Assembly: GCA_963764585.1 (NCBI GenBank)
Contig: CAVXTB010000003.1
Span: forward strand, 992,001-1,056,000
Direction of reading: 5' to 3'
Origin: JAOPZW01 sp963764585
GTDB taxonomy: Bacteria > Actinomycetota > Thermoleophilia > Solirubrobacterales > Solirubrobacteraceae
Length of the DNA stretch: 64,000 nucleotides
Below the pieces are notes generated by a model, which did not search any database, had not been told where the DNA came from, and saw only the letters and a list, made by a program, of their open reading frames with translations. Below are positions 1 through 9,057 of this stretch, in pieces. How positions within the stretch are numbered: the stretch's first letter is position 1; each line of letters opens with the position of its first letter. The translations under genes and the position numbers were made by a program.

Positions 1-1056
1 GTGGCCTACGACTGGCGAGCACAGGCCGCCTCGATGCGCGCCGCGGGGCTGCCCGAGCCGTTCGTGGAGACGATCGAGACGGGCTGGTGGACGACATGCC
101 TGGAGGTCGTCCCGCCACGCGAGCGCGCCCGCGGGCGCTTTCACGTCTACCGCGACGCGCTCCCCAGCGGGTTCGACGAGACCGGCGCCGGCTGGGCCGA
201 TGCCTCGCCGCTGCCCGACGACGGCAGGCCGGTCGTCGACCTCTTCGGGACGGCGGCATTTCCTTCGCGGCTGTGGATCTACACGAACTTCCACTGCAAC
301 CTGGCGTGTGACTACTGCGTCGTCGCCTCCTCGCCGCGCGCGCGACGCCGTTCGATCGGGATCGAGCGCTTCCGACACGTGGTCGACGAGGCCGTGGCGG
401 AGGGCTTTCTCGAGCTGTATCTCACTGGCGGCGAGCCATTCCTCGAGCCCGACATCGTGGCGATGCTCGAATACGCAAGCGAGCGCCTGCCAACGGTCGT
501 GTTGACCAACGCGATGGTGTTCACCGGCCGCAGGGCCCGCGAGCTCGAGCGCCTTGCCGGCCGCGACCGCCTGGTGCTGCAGACGTCGCTCGACGGCGCG
601 CGCGCGGGCACGCACGACGCCTGGCGCGGTGCCGGGTCATGGCGCCGAGCGGTCGACGGCATCGCGCTGGCGCGCGAGCTTGGCCTGCCGCTGCGCGTCG
701 CGATGACCGAGACGCCCGACAACCTCGACGAGGTCGGCCAGCTGCGCGCCATGCTCGCGCGGATCGGCATCACCGGCGAGGACTTCGCCGTACGCCCGCT
801 CGTGCGCCGCGGGCTCGCCGCCGACGAGCCGTCAGCGATCGAGGTCGCGGAGGCGCTGATCGCACCCGAGCTCACGGTGACCGCCGACGGCGTGCACTGG
901 CACCCGATCGGCGGCGACCTCGAATCCAGCCCCGACCTGCTCGTCGCCGCCGGAGAGGTGCCTCTTCGACGCGCCAAGCAGCTGGTCGTCGAGCGCTTCC
1001 TCGAGCTGCGGCAGGCGGACGGCACGCTGCCGGCCGCCTTTCGGTGCGCGGTATGA
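1..1056 (+). CDS. Radical SAM protein
   Basis: A radical SAM enzyme of 351 residues if the GTG at base 1 is the start. The gene could begin upstream of the window. The cluster motif is C99-x3-C103-x2-C106, directly after an aromatic-rich stretch, followed by LTGGEP, the usual SAM-contacting loop. The substrate cannot be read from sequence. Its stop overlaps the start of a DUF2064-type glycosyltransferase, and a GT2 follows with a second overlap. In some bacteria similar trios occur with arsenosugar-type genes, but this protein has no feature that proves that role. Family confidence is high, function unknown. Confidence 0.85.
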   Translation: MAYDWRAQAASMRAAGLPEPFVETIETGWWTTCLEVVPPRERARGRFHVYRDALPSGFDETGAGWADASPLPDDGRPVVDLFGTAAFPSRLWIYTNFHCNLACDYCVVASSPRARRRSIGIERFRHVVDEAVAEGFLELYLTGGEPFLEPDIVAMLEYASERLPTVVLTNAMVFTGRRARELERLAGRDRLVLQTSLDGARAGTHDAWRGAGSWRRAVDGIALARELGLPLRVAMTETPDNLDEVGQLRAMLARIGITGEDFAVRPLVRRGLAADEPSAIEVAEALIAPELTVTADGVHWHPIGGDLESSPDLLVAAGEVPLRRAKQLVVERFLELRQADGTLPAAFRCAV

Positions 1057-1703
1057 CCGGCATCCTCGTCATGGCCCGCGCGCCGCGGCCCGGCCGGGCA
1101 AAGACCCGCCTGGAGCCGCTGCTCGGGGCGGCCGGCTGCGCTCGGCTGCAGGCGGCGCTCGTGCGCCACACCGCCGCGTGGGCGGGCGCGGCGGCGAGAC
1201 GCGCGTGGCTTGCTTACACGCCACCCGACGCGCGTGACGAGATTGCCGCGTTGGCGCCGCCGCCGACGCTGCTGTTCGCGCAGCGCGGACGCGATCTCGG
1301 TGAGCGGCTCGCGCACGCCGCCGGCCGCGCCCACGGCAGCGGTTCGCTCATCGTGATCGGCACCGACGCGCCGCTGCTCGGCGCGCCGCACGTGCGCGCG
1401 GCGCGCCGGGCGCTGCGCGGTGGCCGCGACGTGTGCCTGGTCCCAGCGCTCGACGGTGGCTATGCGCTGATCGCGCTCGCACGGCCCGCGCCCGAGGCCT
1501 TCCGGCTGCCGAGCGACGCGTGGGGCGGCCCCGACGTGCTCGAGCTGACCGTGCGCGCGCTGGATCGCGCGCAGCTCTCGCACGCGCTGCTCGATCCGGT
1601 CGCAGACCTCGACACGCCCTCGGACGCGCTGGCGCTGCGCGATGACGCGCGCTGCCCGCCGGAGGTACGCGCCGCGCTCGCAGCGGAGGAGGCCGCGACG
1701 TGA
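1053..1703 (+). CDS. DUF2064 / TIGR04282-type glycosyltransferase
   Basis: A 216-aa protein starting at the ATG that overlaps the upstream stop (ATGA). The N-terminus ILVMARAPRPGRAKTRL is the typical nucleotide-sugar transferase start of this family, and GTDAPLL and LVPALDGGYAL are the later conserved blocks. It is a soluble A-type nucleotidyl/glycosyl transferase fold. It is translationally coupled to the GT2 gene after it, so the two probably act in one small pathway with the radical SAM protein. The acceptor is unknown. Confidence 0.85.
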   Translation: MTGILVMARAPRPGRAKTRLEPLLGAAGCARLQAALVRHTAAWAGAAARRAWLAYTPPDARDEIAALAPPPTLLFAQRGRDLGERLAHAAGRAHGSGSLIVIGTDAPLLGAPHVRAARRALRGGRDVCLVPALDGGYALIALARPAPEAFRLPSDAWGGPDVLELTVRALDRAQLSHALLDPVADLDTPSDALALRDDARCPPEVRAALAAEEAAT

Positions 1704-2395
1704 CGGGGGGCCCGCTCGTCTCGATCGTCGTGCCGGTCCTGGACGAGGCCCGTGCCCTGCCGGCGCTGCTGCACCGGCTGGCGGCGCTCGAAGGACGCTG
1801 GGAGATCATCGTCTGCGACGGGGGCTCGCGCGACGGCACCGCCGACCTCGCGGCCGCGCACGCCGCGCGCCCGAAGGTCGTGCGGGCCACACGCGGGCGC
1901 GCGGCGCAGATGAACGCGGGCGCGGCGGTCGCGCGCGGGGACATTCTGCTGTTCCTGCACGCCGACACCCGCCTGCCCGCGGACGCCTACGGCGAGCTCG
2001 ACCGCGCGCTCGCCAACCCGGCGGTGCTCGGCGGTAACTTCGCGCTGCGCTTCGACGGCGGCGATCGTTTCTCGCGCGTGCTCGGCGCGTGGTACGCGCT
2101 GCAGCGCCGCGCGGGCATCTACTACGGCGATTCGGCGATCTGGCTGCGCCGCGAGACCTTCGACCGCCTGCGCCGCTTTCGGGCACTTCCGATCATGGAG
2201 GACTACGACCTCGTCCGCCGGCTCGAGCGCGCGGGTCGGACCGTGTGCTTGCGCGGGCCCGCGGTCACCTCGGCACGCCGCTGGAAGCGCCTTGGGTTGC
2301 CGCGCACGATCGCCTCCTGGGTCGTCATCCGCTGGCTGTTCATCGCGGGCGTGCCGCCCGCGCGGCTTGCCCGGCTGTATCCGCATGTCCGCTGA
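1700..2395 (+). CDS. Family 2 glycosyltransferase (TIGR04283-like)
   Basis: A 231-aa GT-A glycosyltransferase. VSIVVPVLDEARALPALL opens the fold, CDGGSRDGT is the nucleotide-binding loop, and LHADTRLP carries the metal-binding Asp pair. The C-terminus contains a hydrophobic stretch, so it is probably membrane-associated. The GTG start overlaps the preceding stop (GTGA), marking an operon with the two genes before it. The donor and acceptor are not predictable. Confidence 0.87.
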   Translation: MTGGPLVSIVVPVLDEARALPALLHRLAALEGRWEIIVCDGGSRDGTADLAAAHAARPKVVRATRGRAAQMNAGAAVARGDILLFLHADTRLPADAYGELDRALANPAVLGGNFALRFDGGDRFSRVLGAWYALQRRAGIYYGDSAIWLRRETFDRLRRFRALPIMEDYDLVRRLERAGRTVCLRGPAVTSARRWKRLGLPRTIASWVVIRWLFIAGVPPARLARLYPHVR

Positions 2396-2422
2396 ATCCC
2401 GCGCGCGCCAGCTGGGTCCAAC
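2394..2422 (+). promoter_or_regulatory. ECF-type promoter candidate before the MFS gene
   Basis: GAATCC, 16 bases, then GTCCAAC. The -35 part is the same as at 6.1, 8.0, 9.9 and 19.2 kb. The -10 part is a variant starting with GTC. It lies 66 bases before the transporter start and overlaps the end of the upstream gene. Confidence 0.4.
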
Positions 2423-2487
2423 CTGCTGCGCGGCCGAGACCACCTGTCGGCCGCGTCCAACGTTCTGCCCCCGCCACGAGGAGTGAG

Positions 2488-3831
2488 ATGTCCGACCGAC
2501 TCGACCGTGCTCCCTGGAGACCCGCGCACCGGCGCATCGCCGGCGCGCTCGGGATCGGCTGGGCGCTCGACGCGTTCGAGGTGCAGATCATCGGCAGCGT
2601 GATCCCGTCGATCGCGGCGGACTTCGGGCTCTCCAGGACCGAGCAGATCGCCGTCTTCGTCGTGTGGTTCGTCGGGATCGGCATCGGCGCGACCCTGTTC
2701 GGGTACCTCGCCGACCGCGTCGGGCGCCGGCGGCTGTTCGTCGCAACCCTGTTGCTCTACTCGTTGGCGGCGATCGCGACGGCCGCTTCGCCGACCTACG
2801 GCATCTTCATGGTCTTCCGGTTCCTCACCGGCCTCGGTGTCGGCGGCGAGTACTCGGCGGTTGCATCTGCGATCGCCGAGTTCATGCCCGCACGCACGCG
2901 CGGGCGCACGAATGCGTTCGTCATGAACTTCTGGTCGGTGGGTGGGATCGTCGCCGGCCTGGTCTCGATCCTGTTCGTCTCCGCGCTGCTGGGCGCGCAT
3001 GGCTGGCGCTATGCGCTGCTGTTCGGCGCCGTCAGCGCCGCCTACGCGCTGTACGCGCGGCGGCTGGTGCCCGAATCGCCGCGCTGGCTGGCGGCTCGAG
3101 GGCGCGTTGCGGAGGCCAACGAAGTCATCGAGCGGGTGACCGGCCTCAAGCGCAACGTCGCCGAGTACCTGCCCCGCGACCTCAACACCGGGATCCGCGC
3201 GCAGCTCGGCGAGCTCTGGCGCGAGCACCGCGGTCGGCTGCTCTTCGGGATGGCGCTCGACTTCTCCGAGGCCGCCGCCTACTACGGCCTGTTCACGTTC
3301 CTGTCGGTCTTCGTGCTCACCAAGGGCGTTGTCGATGTGCCCGCCGGCACGGTCCCGTACTACTACGTGATCGCCAACGTCGGCGCCCTCGGCGGCGGCC
3401 TGCTGGTCGCCCGCGCGCTCGACCGCACTGGCCGCAAGCCCACGGTCTTCCTTTCCTACACCGCCGCCTCCGCCTCGACGTTCCTGGTCGCCGTCGCCGC
3501 CGCCACCGGCTCGCCCGGCCTCACGCTCGGCGCGTTCACGATTGCCGTCTTCTTTGCCACGAGTGCGTGGGTATCGGCCTACCCGACGTTCACCGAGCTG
3601 TTCCCCACGCACCTGCGCGCCACCGGAGTCGGGGCGAGCGTCGCGGTCGGCCGGGTCGGAGCGATCCTCGGTGCGGTCGTGCTCGCCCAGACCGCCACCA
3701 GCTTCGGCCTGTGGAGCGCGTTTTCCACCCTCGCCGCGCTGTGGGCGATCGGCGCGATCGCCGCCGGCATCTGGTGGGTGCGCGGCATCGAGGCACGTGG
3801 CATGAGCCTCGAAGCGCTCGCCCAGGCGTGA
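2488..3831 (+). CDS. MFS transporter (sugar-porter-like)
   Basis: A 447-aa protein with about 12 hydrophobic segments. GYLADRVGRRR is the loop 2-3 signature and RFLTGLGVGGEYSAV follows in TM4, which places it near the sugar/organic-acid porter branch. VPESPRWL after TM6 fits the same branch. The ATG is chosen because GAGGAG lies just upstream. It is monocistronic, with a possible ECF promoter before it, and converges with the methyltransferase gene 10 bases away. The substrate is unknown. Confidence 0.88.
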   Translation: MSDRLDRAPWRPAHRRIAGALGIGWALDAFEVQIIGSVIPSIAADFGLSRTEQIAVFVVWFVGIGIGATLFGYLADRVGRRRLFVATLLLYSLAAIATAASPTYGIFMVFRFLTGLGVGGEYSAVASAIAEFMPARTRGRTNAFVMNFWSVGGIVAGLVSILFVSALLGAHGWRYALLFGAVSAAYALYARRLVPESPRWLAARGRVAEANEVIERVTGLKRNVAEYLPRDLNTGIRAQLGELWREHRGRLLFGMALDFSEAAAYYGLFTFLSVFVLTKGVVDVPAGTVPYYYVIANVGALGGGLLVARALDRTGRKPTVFLSYTAASASTFLVAVAAATGSPGLTLGAFTIAVFFATSAWVSAYPTFTELFPTHLRATGVGASVAVGRVGAILGAVVLAQTATSFGLWSAFSTLAALWAIGAIAAGIWWVRGIEARGMSLEALAQA

Positions 3832-3840
3832 CGCTCACCG

Positions 3841-4449
3841 TCAGGGACGATGGGCCAGGACGCACAGCGACGGGTACCCGCGAACGCTCCGGCGCGACTG
3901 CACCACGGTGAATCCCACCGCGCCGAGCGCCGCCCGCGGGTCGAGCGTGCGCAGGCCGCCGTAGCGCTCAGGCCGTCGCGCGGCGAGCCGGTCGAGCGCG
4001 CGCGCCAGCGGCCGCACGCGGCGCCGGCCAGGCATGGCCGGCGTGATGGTGGCGAGCCGGCCGCCCGGCCGCAGCACGCGCCGCAGCTCGGCCAGCACGA
4101 CCGGCAGATCGGCGTCGGCGACGACGTGCAGCAGGTAGGAGGCCAGCGCGACGTCGAACGCTCCATCGGCGAACGGCAGGCGACGCGCATCGCCGACGAC
4201 CAGCGACCAGCCGGAAGGCAGCTCGCCGACGCGTTCGAGCATCGCCACCGAAGCGTCGATCCCGACCACATCGCGCGGCCGCCGCGGCCGTTGCTCCAGC
4301 TGGCGCAGGATTGCTCCCGTTCCCGTCCCGACGTCGAGCACCCGCTCGTCGGCGCCCGGGGCCAGCAGGTCCACGGCGGCGCGGGCCGCCGATCGCTCGA
4401 GCCACAGCTGGCGGTCATAGCGGCGGCTCAAGCGATCCCACGCGGCCAT
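3841..4449 (-). CDS. Class I SAM-dependent methyltransferase
   Basis: A 202-aa Rossmann methyltransferase. VLDVGTGTG is motif I, VGIDAS motif II, GDARRLPFADGAFDV motifs III-IV, and LRRVLRPGGRL motif V, which resembles the UbiE/Methyltransf_11 group. A start 16 codons upstream (beginning MCCLDRH) is also open. I chose the ATG that begins the conserved domain, so the start is uncertain. The substrate is unknown. Confidence 0.82.
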   Translation of the reverse strand: MAAWDRLSRRYDRQLWLERSAARAAVDLLAPGADERVLDVGTGTGAILRQLEQRPRRPRDVVGIDASVAMLERVGELPSGWSLVVGDARRLPFADGAFDVALASYLLHVVADADLPVVLAELRRVLRPGGRLATITPAMPGRRRVRPLARALDRLAARRPERYGGLRTLDPRAALGAVGFTVVQSRRSVRGYPSLCVLAHRP

Positions 4450-4633
4450 CGGAACGCCCGCTGAGTCTCCTGCCGGATGTCGGTCCAAGCAGCACATGAC
4501 CGTTAGCGCACACCTCGAACGGTCGCCGGGACAATGGCACGAGGATCCGCTGAACGGTGCCGTCGTGCGGGCGCAGGTGCCCGCGCCGCGAGGCGGTGGC
4601 CACGCAGCCCGGGCGACTGGGGGGTCGGGTACC

Positions 4634-6049
4634 TCAGGCGGCCGTCGTGAGCTGGGGCCGGGCGTGCACCGTCGTTTCGCGTTCGTGCTCGTAGGCCTCG
4701 AGGAACTTGAGCCAGAGCTCGCTGCGCGTCGGGAACGACGGGATCGCGTGCGCGAGCGTCGTGAGGGGGATCTCGGCGACGACCGCGATCGTGGCGGCGT
4801 GGAGGAGCTCGGCGACCTCGGGACCGACGAACGTGGCGCCAATCAGCACCTCGCGGTCGGTGTCGACGACGAACCGGGTCGTGCCGGGCTCGCCGCGCCC
4901 GTAGAAGCTCGCCCCCGCGGTGCCCGATGTGGGCACGTCGATCGCGTCGGCGGCAATTCCGGCATGCAGCGCGGCGGCGAACGTCTGGCCGACCGCGGCG
5001 ATCTGCGGGTCGGTGAACACGACGCGCGGCGCGCCGGGGCCGTCGCTGACCGCTGCGGCGTCCTCGCCGAGGATGTGGTCGGCGGCGACGCGCGCCTGGT
5101 ACTTGCCCGAATGGGTCAGCAGTGAGCGGCCGTTGACGTCGCCGATGGCGTACAGCCACGGATGGCCGGAGACGCGCAGTTGGTCGTCGACCTCGAGGTA
5201 GCCGCCGTCCGGCAGGCCGATCGTCTCGAGGCCGAGGCCGGCGGTCAGCGGCTTGCGGCCGATCGCGACGAGCAGCCGATCGCCGCTCACCTGCGTGCCG
5301 TCCTCGAGCGCGACCGTGACCTCCGCTCCGCGGCGGCTGACGGCGATTGCGCGCACGCCGGTGCGGACGTCGACGCCGATTCGCTCGAGCGCGGCCTGGA
5401 GCTCGTTCCCGACGAACGGCTCCTCGCGCGGAAGGAGCTGGTGCATCGCCTCGATGACCGTCACCCGGGAGCCGAGCGAGGCCCACGCCTGCGCCATCTC
5501 GACGCCCACGACGCCGCCGCCGAGGACGACGAGGCGCTCCGGAACCTCGCGCGCGGTGGTGATCTCGCGGTTGGACCAGGCGCCCACCTCGGCCAGCCCG
5601 GGGATCGGCGGCATCAGCGCGCCGGTCCCCACGGCGACGACGACGGCATCGCGCGCGACCAGGACGTCCTCGCCGACATGCACGCGGCGCTCGCCGTCGA
5701 GGCGAGCGTGGCCACGCACGAGCTCGACGCCGCGAGCCTCGAGCCACGGAACCTGGTTGTCGTCACGCAGCCGGTTGACGATTCGGTCGCGGCGCGCCAG
5801 CACCGCACCGACGTCGAGCGCTCCGGTCACGGCCTCGGCGGCGCCGGGCACCCGAGCGGCCTCGCGCAGCACCTCCGCGGGGCGCAGCAGCGCCTTTGAG
5901 GGCATGCACGCGTAGAACGAGCACTCGCCACCGACCAGGTCGCGCTCAACGATCGCCACGCGCTTGCCGCCGTGCTCCGAGAGCCGTCCCGCCAGCACCT
6001 CGCCGGCCGGGCCGGCGCCGATCACAACTACGTCGAATTCTCGTTCCAT
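4634..6049 (-). CDS. FAD-dependent pyridine nucleotide-disulfide oxidoreductase
   Basis: A 471-aa protein of the dihydrolipoamide dehydrogenase/mercuric reductase family. The FAD motif GAGPAG is at residues 11-16, the redox pair is C43-x4-C48 within GGECSFYACMPSK, the NAD(P) motif GGGVVG is near 176, and the C-terminal dimerisation domain ends with a His-rich catalytic loop (HAIPSFPTRSE). No E1/E2 genes lie nearby, so it is not part of a 2-oxoacid complex. It could reduce a thiol carrier or a metal. An ECF-type promoter lies about 55 bases upstream of the start. Confidence 0.88.
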   Translation of the reverse strand: MEREFDVVVIGAGPAGEVLAGRLSEHGGKRVAIVERDLVGGECSFYACMPSKALLRPAEVLREAARVPGAAEAVTGALDVGAVLARRDRIVNRLRDDNQVPWLEARGVELVRGHARLDGERRVHVGEDVLVARDAVVVAVGTGALMPPIPGLAEVGAWSNREITTAREVPERLVVLGGGVVGVEMAQAWASLGSRVTVIEAMHQLLPREEPFVGNELQAALERIGVDVRTGVRAIAVSRRGAEVTVALEDGTQVSGDRLLVAIGRKPLTAGLGLETIGLPDGGYLEVDDQLRVSGHPWLYAIGDVNGRSLLTHSGKYQARVAADHILGEDAAAVSDGPGAPRVVFTDPQIAAVGQTFAAALHAGIAADAIDVPTSGTAGASFYGRGEPGTTRFVVDTDREVLIGATFVGPEVAELLHAATIAVVAEIPLTTLAHAIPSFPTRSELWLKFLEAYEHERETTVHARPQLTTAA

Positions 6050-6102
6050 CGCCTATCGCTCCAAGTCCGAAGGGGAGGCCGCGTCACTCGACGCGGTCCA
6101 TC

Positions 6103-6132
6103 GTCTGACTCCGAGCGCGGCGGAAAGGATTC
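6103..6132 (-). promoter_or_regulatory. ECF-type promoter for the flavin oxidoreductase
   Basis: On the minus strand GAATCC is followed after exactly 17 bases by GTCAGAC. The same two boxes with the same spacing precede the anti-sigma gene at 9.9 kb and, with GTCACAC, the sigma gene at 19.1 kb. This supports one shared sigma-factor specificity. Confidence 0.6.
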
Positions 6133-6172
6133 ACCCGGTCGCATCGCCGTTCCGGCGCACGTGAGTCGTGGC

Positions 6173-6394
6173 TCAGCTCGATCGGTCTAGCGGGAGGCGA
6201 GGCGCCAGCGTGTCCGGCCGCAGGTGCTTGACCGCCGTGAAGGCGGCGATCGACGCGGCCAGGACCGTCATCAGCCCGACGGCCGCGATCGCCAGGCCGG
6301 CGGTCGCGTAGCTCGACTTCGATCTCCAGTTGGCGCTCGCCGACGGCCTGCCCACCAGCTGGTAGGAGCGCTCGGCGAGTGAGGAAGTAGACAT
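6173..6394 (-). CDS. Small single-span membrane protein, 73 aa
   Basis: A 73-aa protein with one clear hydrophobic helix at about residues 31-53 (AGLAIAAVGLMTVLAAS) between a Ser/Arg-rich N-terminus and a short basic tail. No known family is recognised. It starts with ATG after GAGGTGA and is divergent from the FNT transporter. A near match to the local ECF promoter, GAATCT-17-CTCGAAG, lies upstream on its strand at about 6429-6458, so it may belong to the same stress regulon. Confidence 0.6.
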   Translation of the reverse strand: MSTSSLAERSYQLVGRPSASANWRSKSSYATAGLAIAAVGLMTVLAASIAAFTAVKHLRPDTLAPRLPLDRSS

Positions 6395-6469
6395 GTGTCA
6401 CCTCGCTGTTCGGGTTGGCTTGCGCACCTTCGAGGTGCCGTCGCCGCCGGGAGATTCAGATCGCTGCGC

Positions 6470-6499
6470 GAATCCCGGCGGGCAGCCAGACGATCGAAG
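6470..6499 (+). promoter_or_regulatory. ECF-type promoter candidate for the FNT gene
   Basis: GAATCC, 17 bases, then ATCGAAG, ending four bases before the ATG of the transporter. The -10 box resembles that at 19221 (ATCGAAAC) and differs from the GTCAGAC type, so it may be a second class. Confidence 0.42.
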
Positions 6500-6503
6500 G
6501 GAC

Positions 6504-7370
6504 ATGACCGATGCTCAGCCCGTGCCGTCAACGCCGCCCGCCCAGTACGTCAGCGCCGAGTACGTCCTGGACGCGATGGGGCGCGCCGGCGTTCGGCGCA
6601 TCAAGTCGCTCTCCGCGATCCAGATCCTCGTCTTGGGAGCGATCGGCGGCGGCTTCATCACCGTCGGCGCGCTGTTCTCGCTGCTGCTCGGCGCCGGCGT
6701 CCATTCGCCCGGCCCGCAGCGGCTGCTCGAGGGCGTGGGGTTCTCCGCGGGCTTCTTCTTCGTGATCCTCAGCGAGGCCGCGCTCTTCACGGAGGCGAAC
6801 GTGGCGTTGCCGGCGACGCTGCTCCGCCGCGACGTCGAGGCGCCGGCGCGCCGGGTCGCGCGCTTCTGGGCGCTCGCATGGCTCGGCAACCTCGCGGGCG
6901 CGGTGATCGTCGGCCTGGCGATCCACGCCGCCCAGCGCTACAGCGCTGACGTCAACAACCTCTTGCGCGAGCTCGTGGCCAAGAAGATGAGCTACCGCAC
7001 GCAGGGTGGCGCCGAGGGCTGGTTCCGGCTCGTCCTGTCGGGGATGCTTGCCAACTGGTTGGTCGGCATGGCCGCGTTCTTCGCCGTGATGGGGCGCACG
7101 CTGTTCGGCAAGTACATCCCGGTGTTCCTCGCCGTGACGCTGTTCGTGGCGGCCAACTTCCAGCACAGCCCCGCGAACATGGGCTACTTCTCGCTGATCA
7201 TGCCCACCGGGCACGGTCCAGGGTGGGGCCCCGCACTGTGGTGGAACATCTTCCCCGTCGGCATCGGGAACATCGTCGGTGGCTCGCTGCTCGTCGTGCT
7301 CCCGTTCTGGTTCGCGCTGCACCGACACGAGCGCCCGACGCTCGCCGCGGCCACGGCCACGGAGGAGTGA
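6504..7370 (+). CDS. Formate/nitrite transporter (FNT) family protein
   Basis: A 288-aa channel of the FocA/NirC fold with about six transmembrane helices. It has the internal two-fold pattern of the family (LGAIGGGFITVGALFS in the first half, GMLANWLVGMA in the second) and the Asn-rich cytoplasmic-slit region NFQHSPANMGYF. These channels pass formate, nitrite, hydrosulfide or acetate, and the ion here is not predictable. An ECF-type promoter ends immediately before the start. A DedA gene follows after 7 bases. Confidence 0.88.
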   Translation: MTDAQPVPSTPPAQYVSAEYVLDAMGRAGVRRIKSLSAIQILVLGAIGGGFITVGALFSLLLGAGVHSPGPQRLLEGVGFSAGFFFVILSEAALFTEANVALPATLLRRDVEAPARRVARFWALAWLGNLAGAVIVGLAIHAAQRYSADVNNLLRELVAKKMSYRTQGGAEGWFRLVLSGMLANWLVGMAAFFAVMGRTLFGKYIPVFLAVTLFVAANFQHSPANMGYFSLIMPTGHGPGWGPALWWNIFPVGIGNIVGGSLLVVLPFWFALHRHERPTLAAATATEE

Positions 7371-7377
7371 GCCCGTC

Positions 7378-7980
7378 GTGCTCGTGCAGCTCGGTTATCT
7401 AGCGCTGATGGTCGCGATCTTCGCCGAGGCCGCTGGGATCCCGGCGCCCGGCGAGTCCTCGCTCATCGCCGCCTCGGTGCTGGCGGCGGCGGGCGAGCTC
7501 AACATCGTTGTCGTTGTCGCGCTCGCCGCCGTCGCGGCGATCGCGGGCGACAACGTCGGCTACCTGCTCGGGCGCCGCCTGGGCCGGCGAGTGCTCGTGC
7601 GCGGCGGGCGCTGGCGGCGACACCGCCTCGCGCTGCTCGAGCGCAGCGAACGCTTCTTTGCCCGACATGGCGGGAAGGCCGTCTTCATCGGCCGCTGGCT
7701 CCCGGTGCTCCGCATAACGGCGGCGTGGATGGCGGGCGCGAGCGGGATGCACTGGCGGAGGTTCGCCGTGTGGAATGGACTCGGCGGCATCTCCTGGGCG
7801 GCGAGCATCGGCGGCGTCGCGTACGGCCTCGGCGCGTCCAGTGTCCGGGTCATTGCGATCGCCGCGGCGGTCGTCCTCGTCGCGAAGGTCGCGGTGATGC
7901 TCGCGTTGCGCCGGCGACGTGCGGCGGCGCCGCGCTTGGACGCCCGGCCCCTGTCCTGTGAAGGTGTCCATGCCCGGTGA
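7378..7980 (+). CDS. DedA family membrane protein
   Basis: A 200-aa DedA/SNARE-associated protein with about five hydrophobic segments. The family signatures are present: EAAGIPAPGES near the N-terminus, GDNVGYLLGRRLGRR, and GRWLPVLRITAAWMAG, the re-entrant GRF/W-x-P-x3-R loop. DedA proteins help recycle undecaprenyl or other lipid carriers and maintain proton motive force. It starts at GTG, seven bases after the FNT stop, so it is likely co-transcribed with it. Confidence 0.87.
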   Translation: MLVQLGYLALMVAIFAEAAGIPAPGESSLIAASVLAAAGELNIVVVVALAAVAAIAGDNVGYLLGRRLGRRVLVRGGRWRRHRLALLERSERFFARHGGKAVFIGRWLPVLRITAAWMAGASGMHWRRFAVWNGLGGISWAASIGGVAYGLGASSVRVIAIAAAVVLVAKVAVMLALRRRRAAAPRLDARPLSCEGVHAR

Positions 7981-8017
7981 GGGCGCGGCGCGCGTGCCGA
8001 GGCCCGCTGGATTCCGC

Positions 8018-8047
8018 GAATCCCGGCGAGCTCGCGCACGGTCAGAT
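8018..8047 (+). promoter_or_regulatory. ECF-type promoter for the patatin gene
   Basis: GAATCC, 17 bases, then GTCAGAT, matching the boxes at 6103-6132 and 9917-9946. The predicted transcript start falls at or just before the ATG at 8055, which suggests a leaderless mRNA. Confidence 0.5.
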
Positions 8048-8054
8048 GGGCGTG

Positions 8055-8924
8055 ATGCGACGCGCGATCGTCCTTTCCGGCGGGGCCAGCCTGGGTGCGA
8101 TCCAGGTGGGGATGCTCCAGGCGCTCTTCGAGCGCAGGATCGCGCCGGACCTGATCGTCGGGACGTCGGCGGGCGCGATCAACGGGGCGTTCATCGCCTC
8201 CCGGGAGCCGACCGTCGCCACCGCCGCTGCGCTCGGGGAGATCTGGCGCGAGCTGAGGCGCGGATCCGTGTTTCCGACAAACCCGCTAACGGGCTTCGTC
8301 GGCTTCATCGGCCGCAGCGACCACCTGGTGCCCGAGCGCAACCTGCACCGGCTCATCGCGCGGCACACGGAGGTCGAACGGCTCGAGGAGATGCCGGTGC
8401 CGCTGCACGTCGTCGTCACCGATGTCTTGAGCGGCGAGGAGCTGCTGCTCTCTCACGGCCCGGCCGTCGACGCGGTGATGGCCAGCGCCGCCATCCCCGG
8501 GGTGTTCGCGCCGGTCGCGGTCGACGGACGGCGACTGATGGACGGTGGCGTGTCGGACAACACGCCGATCTCGCATGCGGTCGAACTCGGGGCAGACGAG
8601 ATCTATGTCCTGCCCACCGGCTACGCGTGCGCGCTCCACGAACCGCCCCGCAGCGCGCTCGCGATGCTGCTCCATGCGATGAGCCTGCTCATGCAGCAGC
8701 GACTCCATCTCGAGATCGAGCTGTACCGCGACCGCGCGAGGCTGATCGTCCTCCCGCCACCCTGCCCGCAGGACATCCAACCGATCGACTTCGCCCACGC
8801 CGACCAGCTGATCGGGCGCGCGCTTGCCGACAGCCGAAGGCTCCTCGACTCGCTCGAGCACAACGGCTCCGCCCGGCGCGCGGCCTCTCCCGCCGAGCGG
8901 CTGGTGCCCCACCGCCACGACTGA
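8055..8924 (+). CDS. Patatin-like phospholipase
   Basis: A 289-aa patatin-fold lipase/esterase. GGASLGAIQVG is the oxyanion-hole loop, GTSAG carries the nucleophilic Ser, and DGG holds the catalytic Asp, so the Ser-Asp dyad is complete. An ATG three codons upstream (8046) is also in frame, but it lies inside the predicted -10 box, so I prefer 8055, which begins directly with the beta-strand MRRAIVLSGG. No signal peptide is seen, so it probably acts on inner-leaflet phospholipids. Confidence 0.87.
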   Translation: MRRAIVLSGGASLGAIQVGMLQALFERRIAPDLIVGTSAGAINGAFIASREPTVATAAALGEIWRELRRGSVFPTNPLTGFVGFIGRSDHLVPERNLHRLIARHTEVERLEEMPVPLHVVVTDVLSGEELLLSHGPAVDAVMASAAIPGVFAPVAVDGRRLMDGGVSDNTPISHAVELGADEIYVLPTGYACALHEPPRSALAMLLHAMSLLMQQRLHLEIELYRDRARLIVLPPPCPQDIQPIDFAHADQLIGRALADSRRLLDSLEHNGSARRAASPAERLVPHRHD

Positions 8925-9057
8925 ACACCGGTGTGACACACACGAGACGTCACCCCCGGTCGCGTGGTATTCGCGCACGCCGGCTGCGGGAGATCACGGA
9001 TGCCCGGCCGGCTGTCGCGCGCGACGTTCAGGGGTACCGTTTCCGACAGGAGGTCCG

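Noticed and set aside
312..1583. Long antisense open frame opposite the radical SAM gene
   Set aside because: High G+C produces long open frames. The residues are Arg/Ala-rich low complexity with no domain, and the plus-strand gene is clearly real.
1..2395. Arsenosugar biosynthesis operon
   Set aside because: The two glycosyltransferases resemble families annotated that way, but no arsenic methyltransferase is present and the radical SAM protein is not clearly ArsS.
7395..7420. GCTGATGG string resembling the 3' part of the fluoride aptamer
   Set aside because: It lies inside the DedA gene, with no GATGAGGC hairpin upstream and no second stem.
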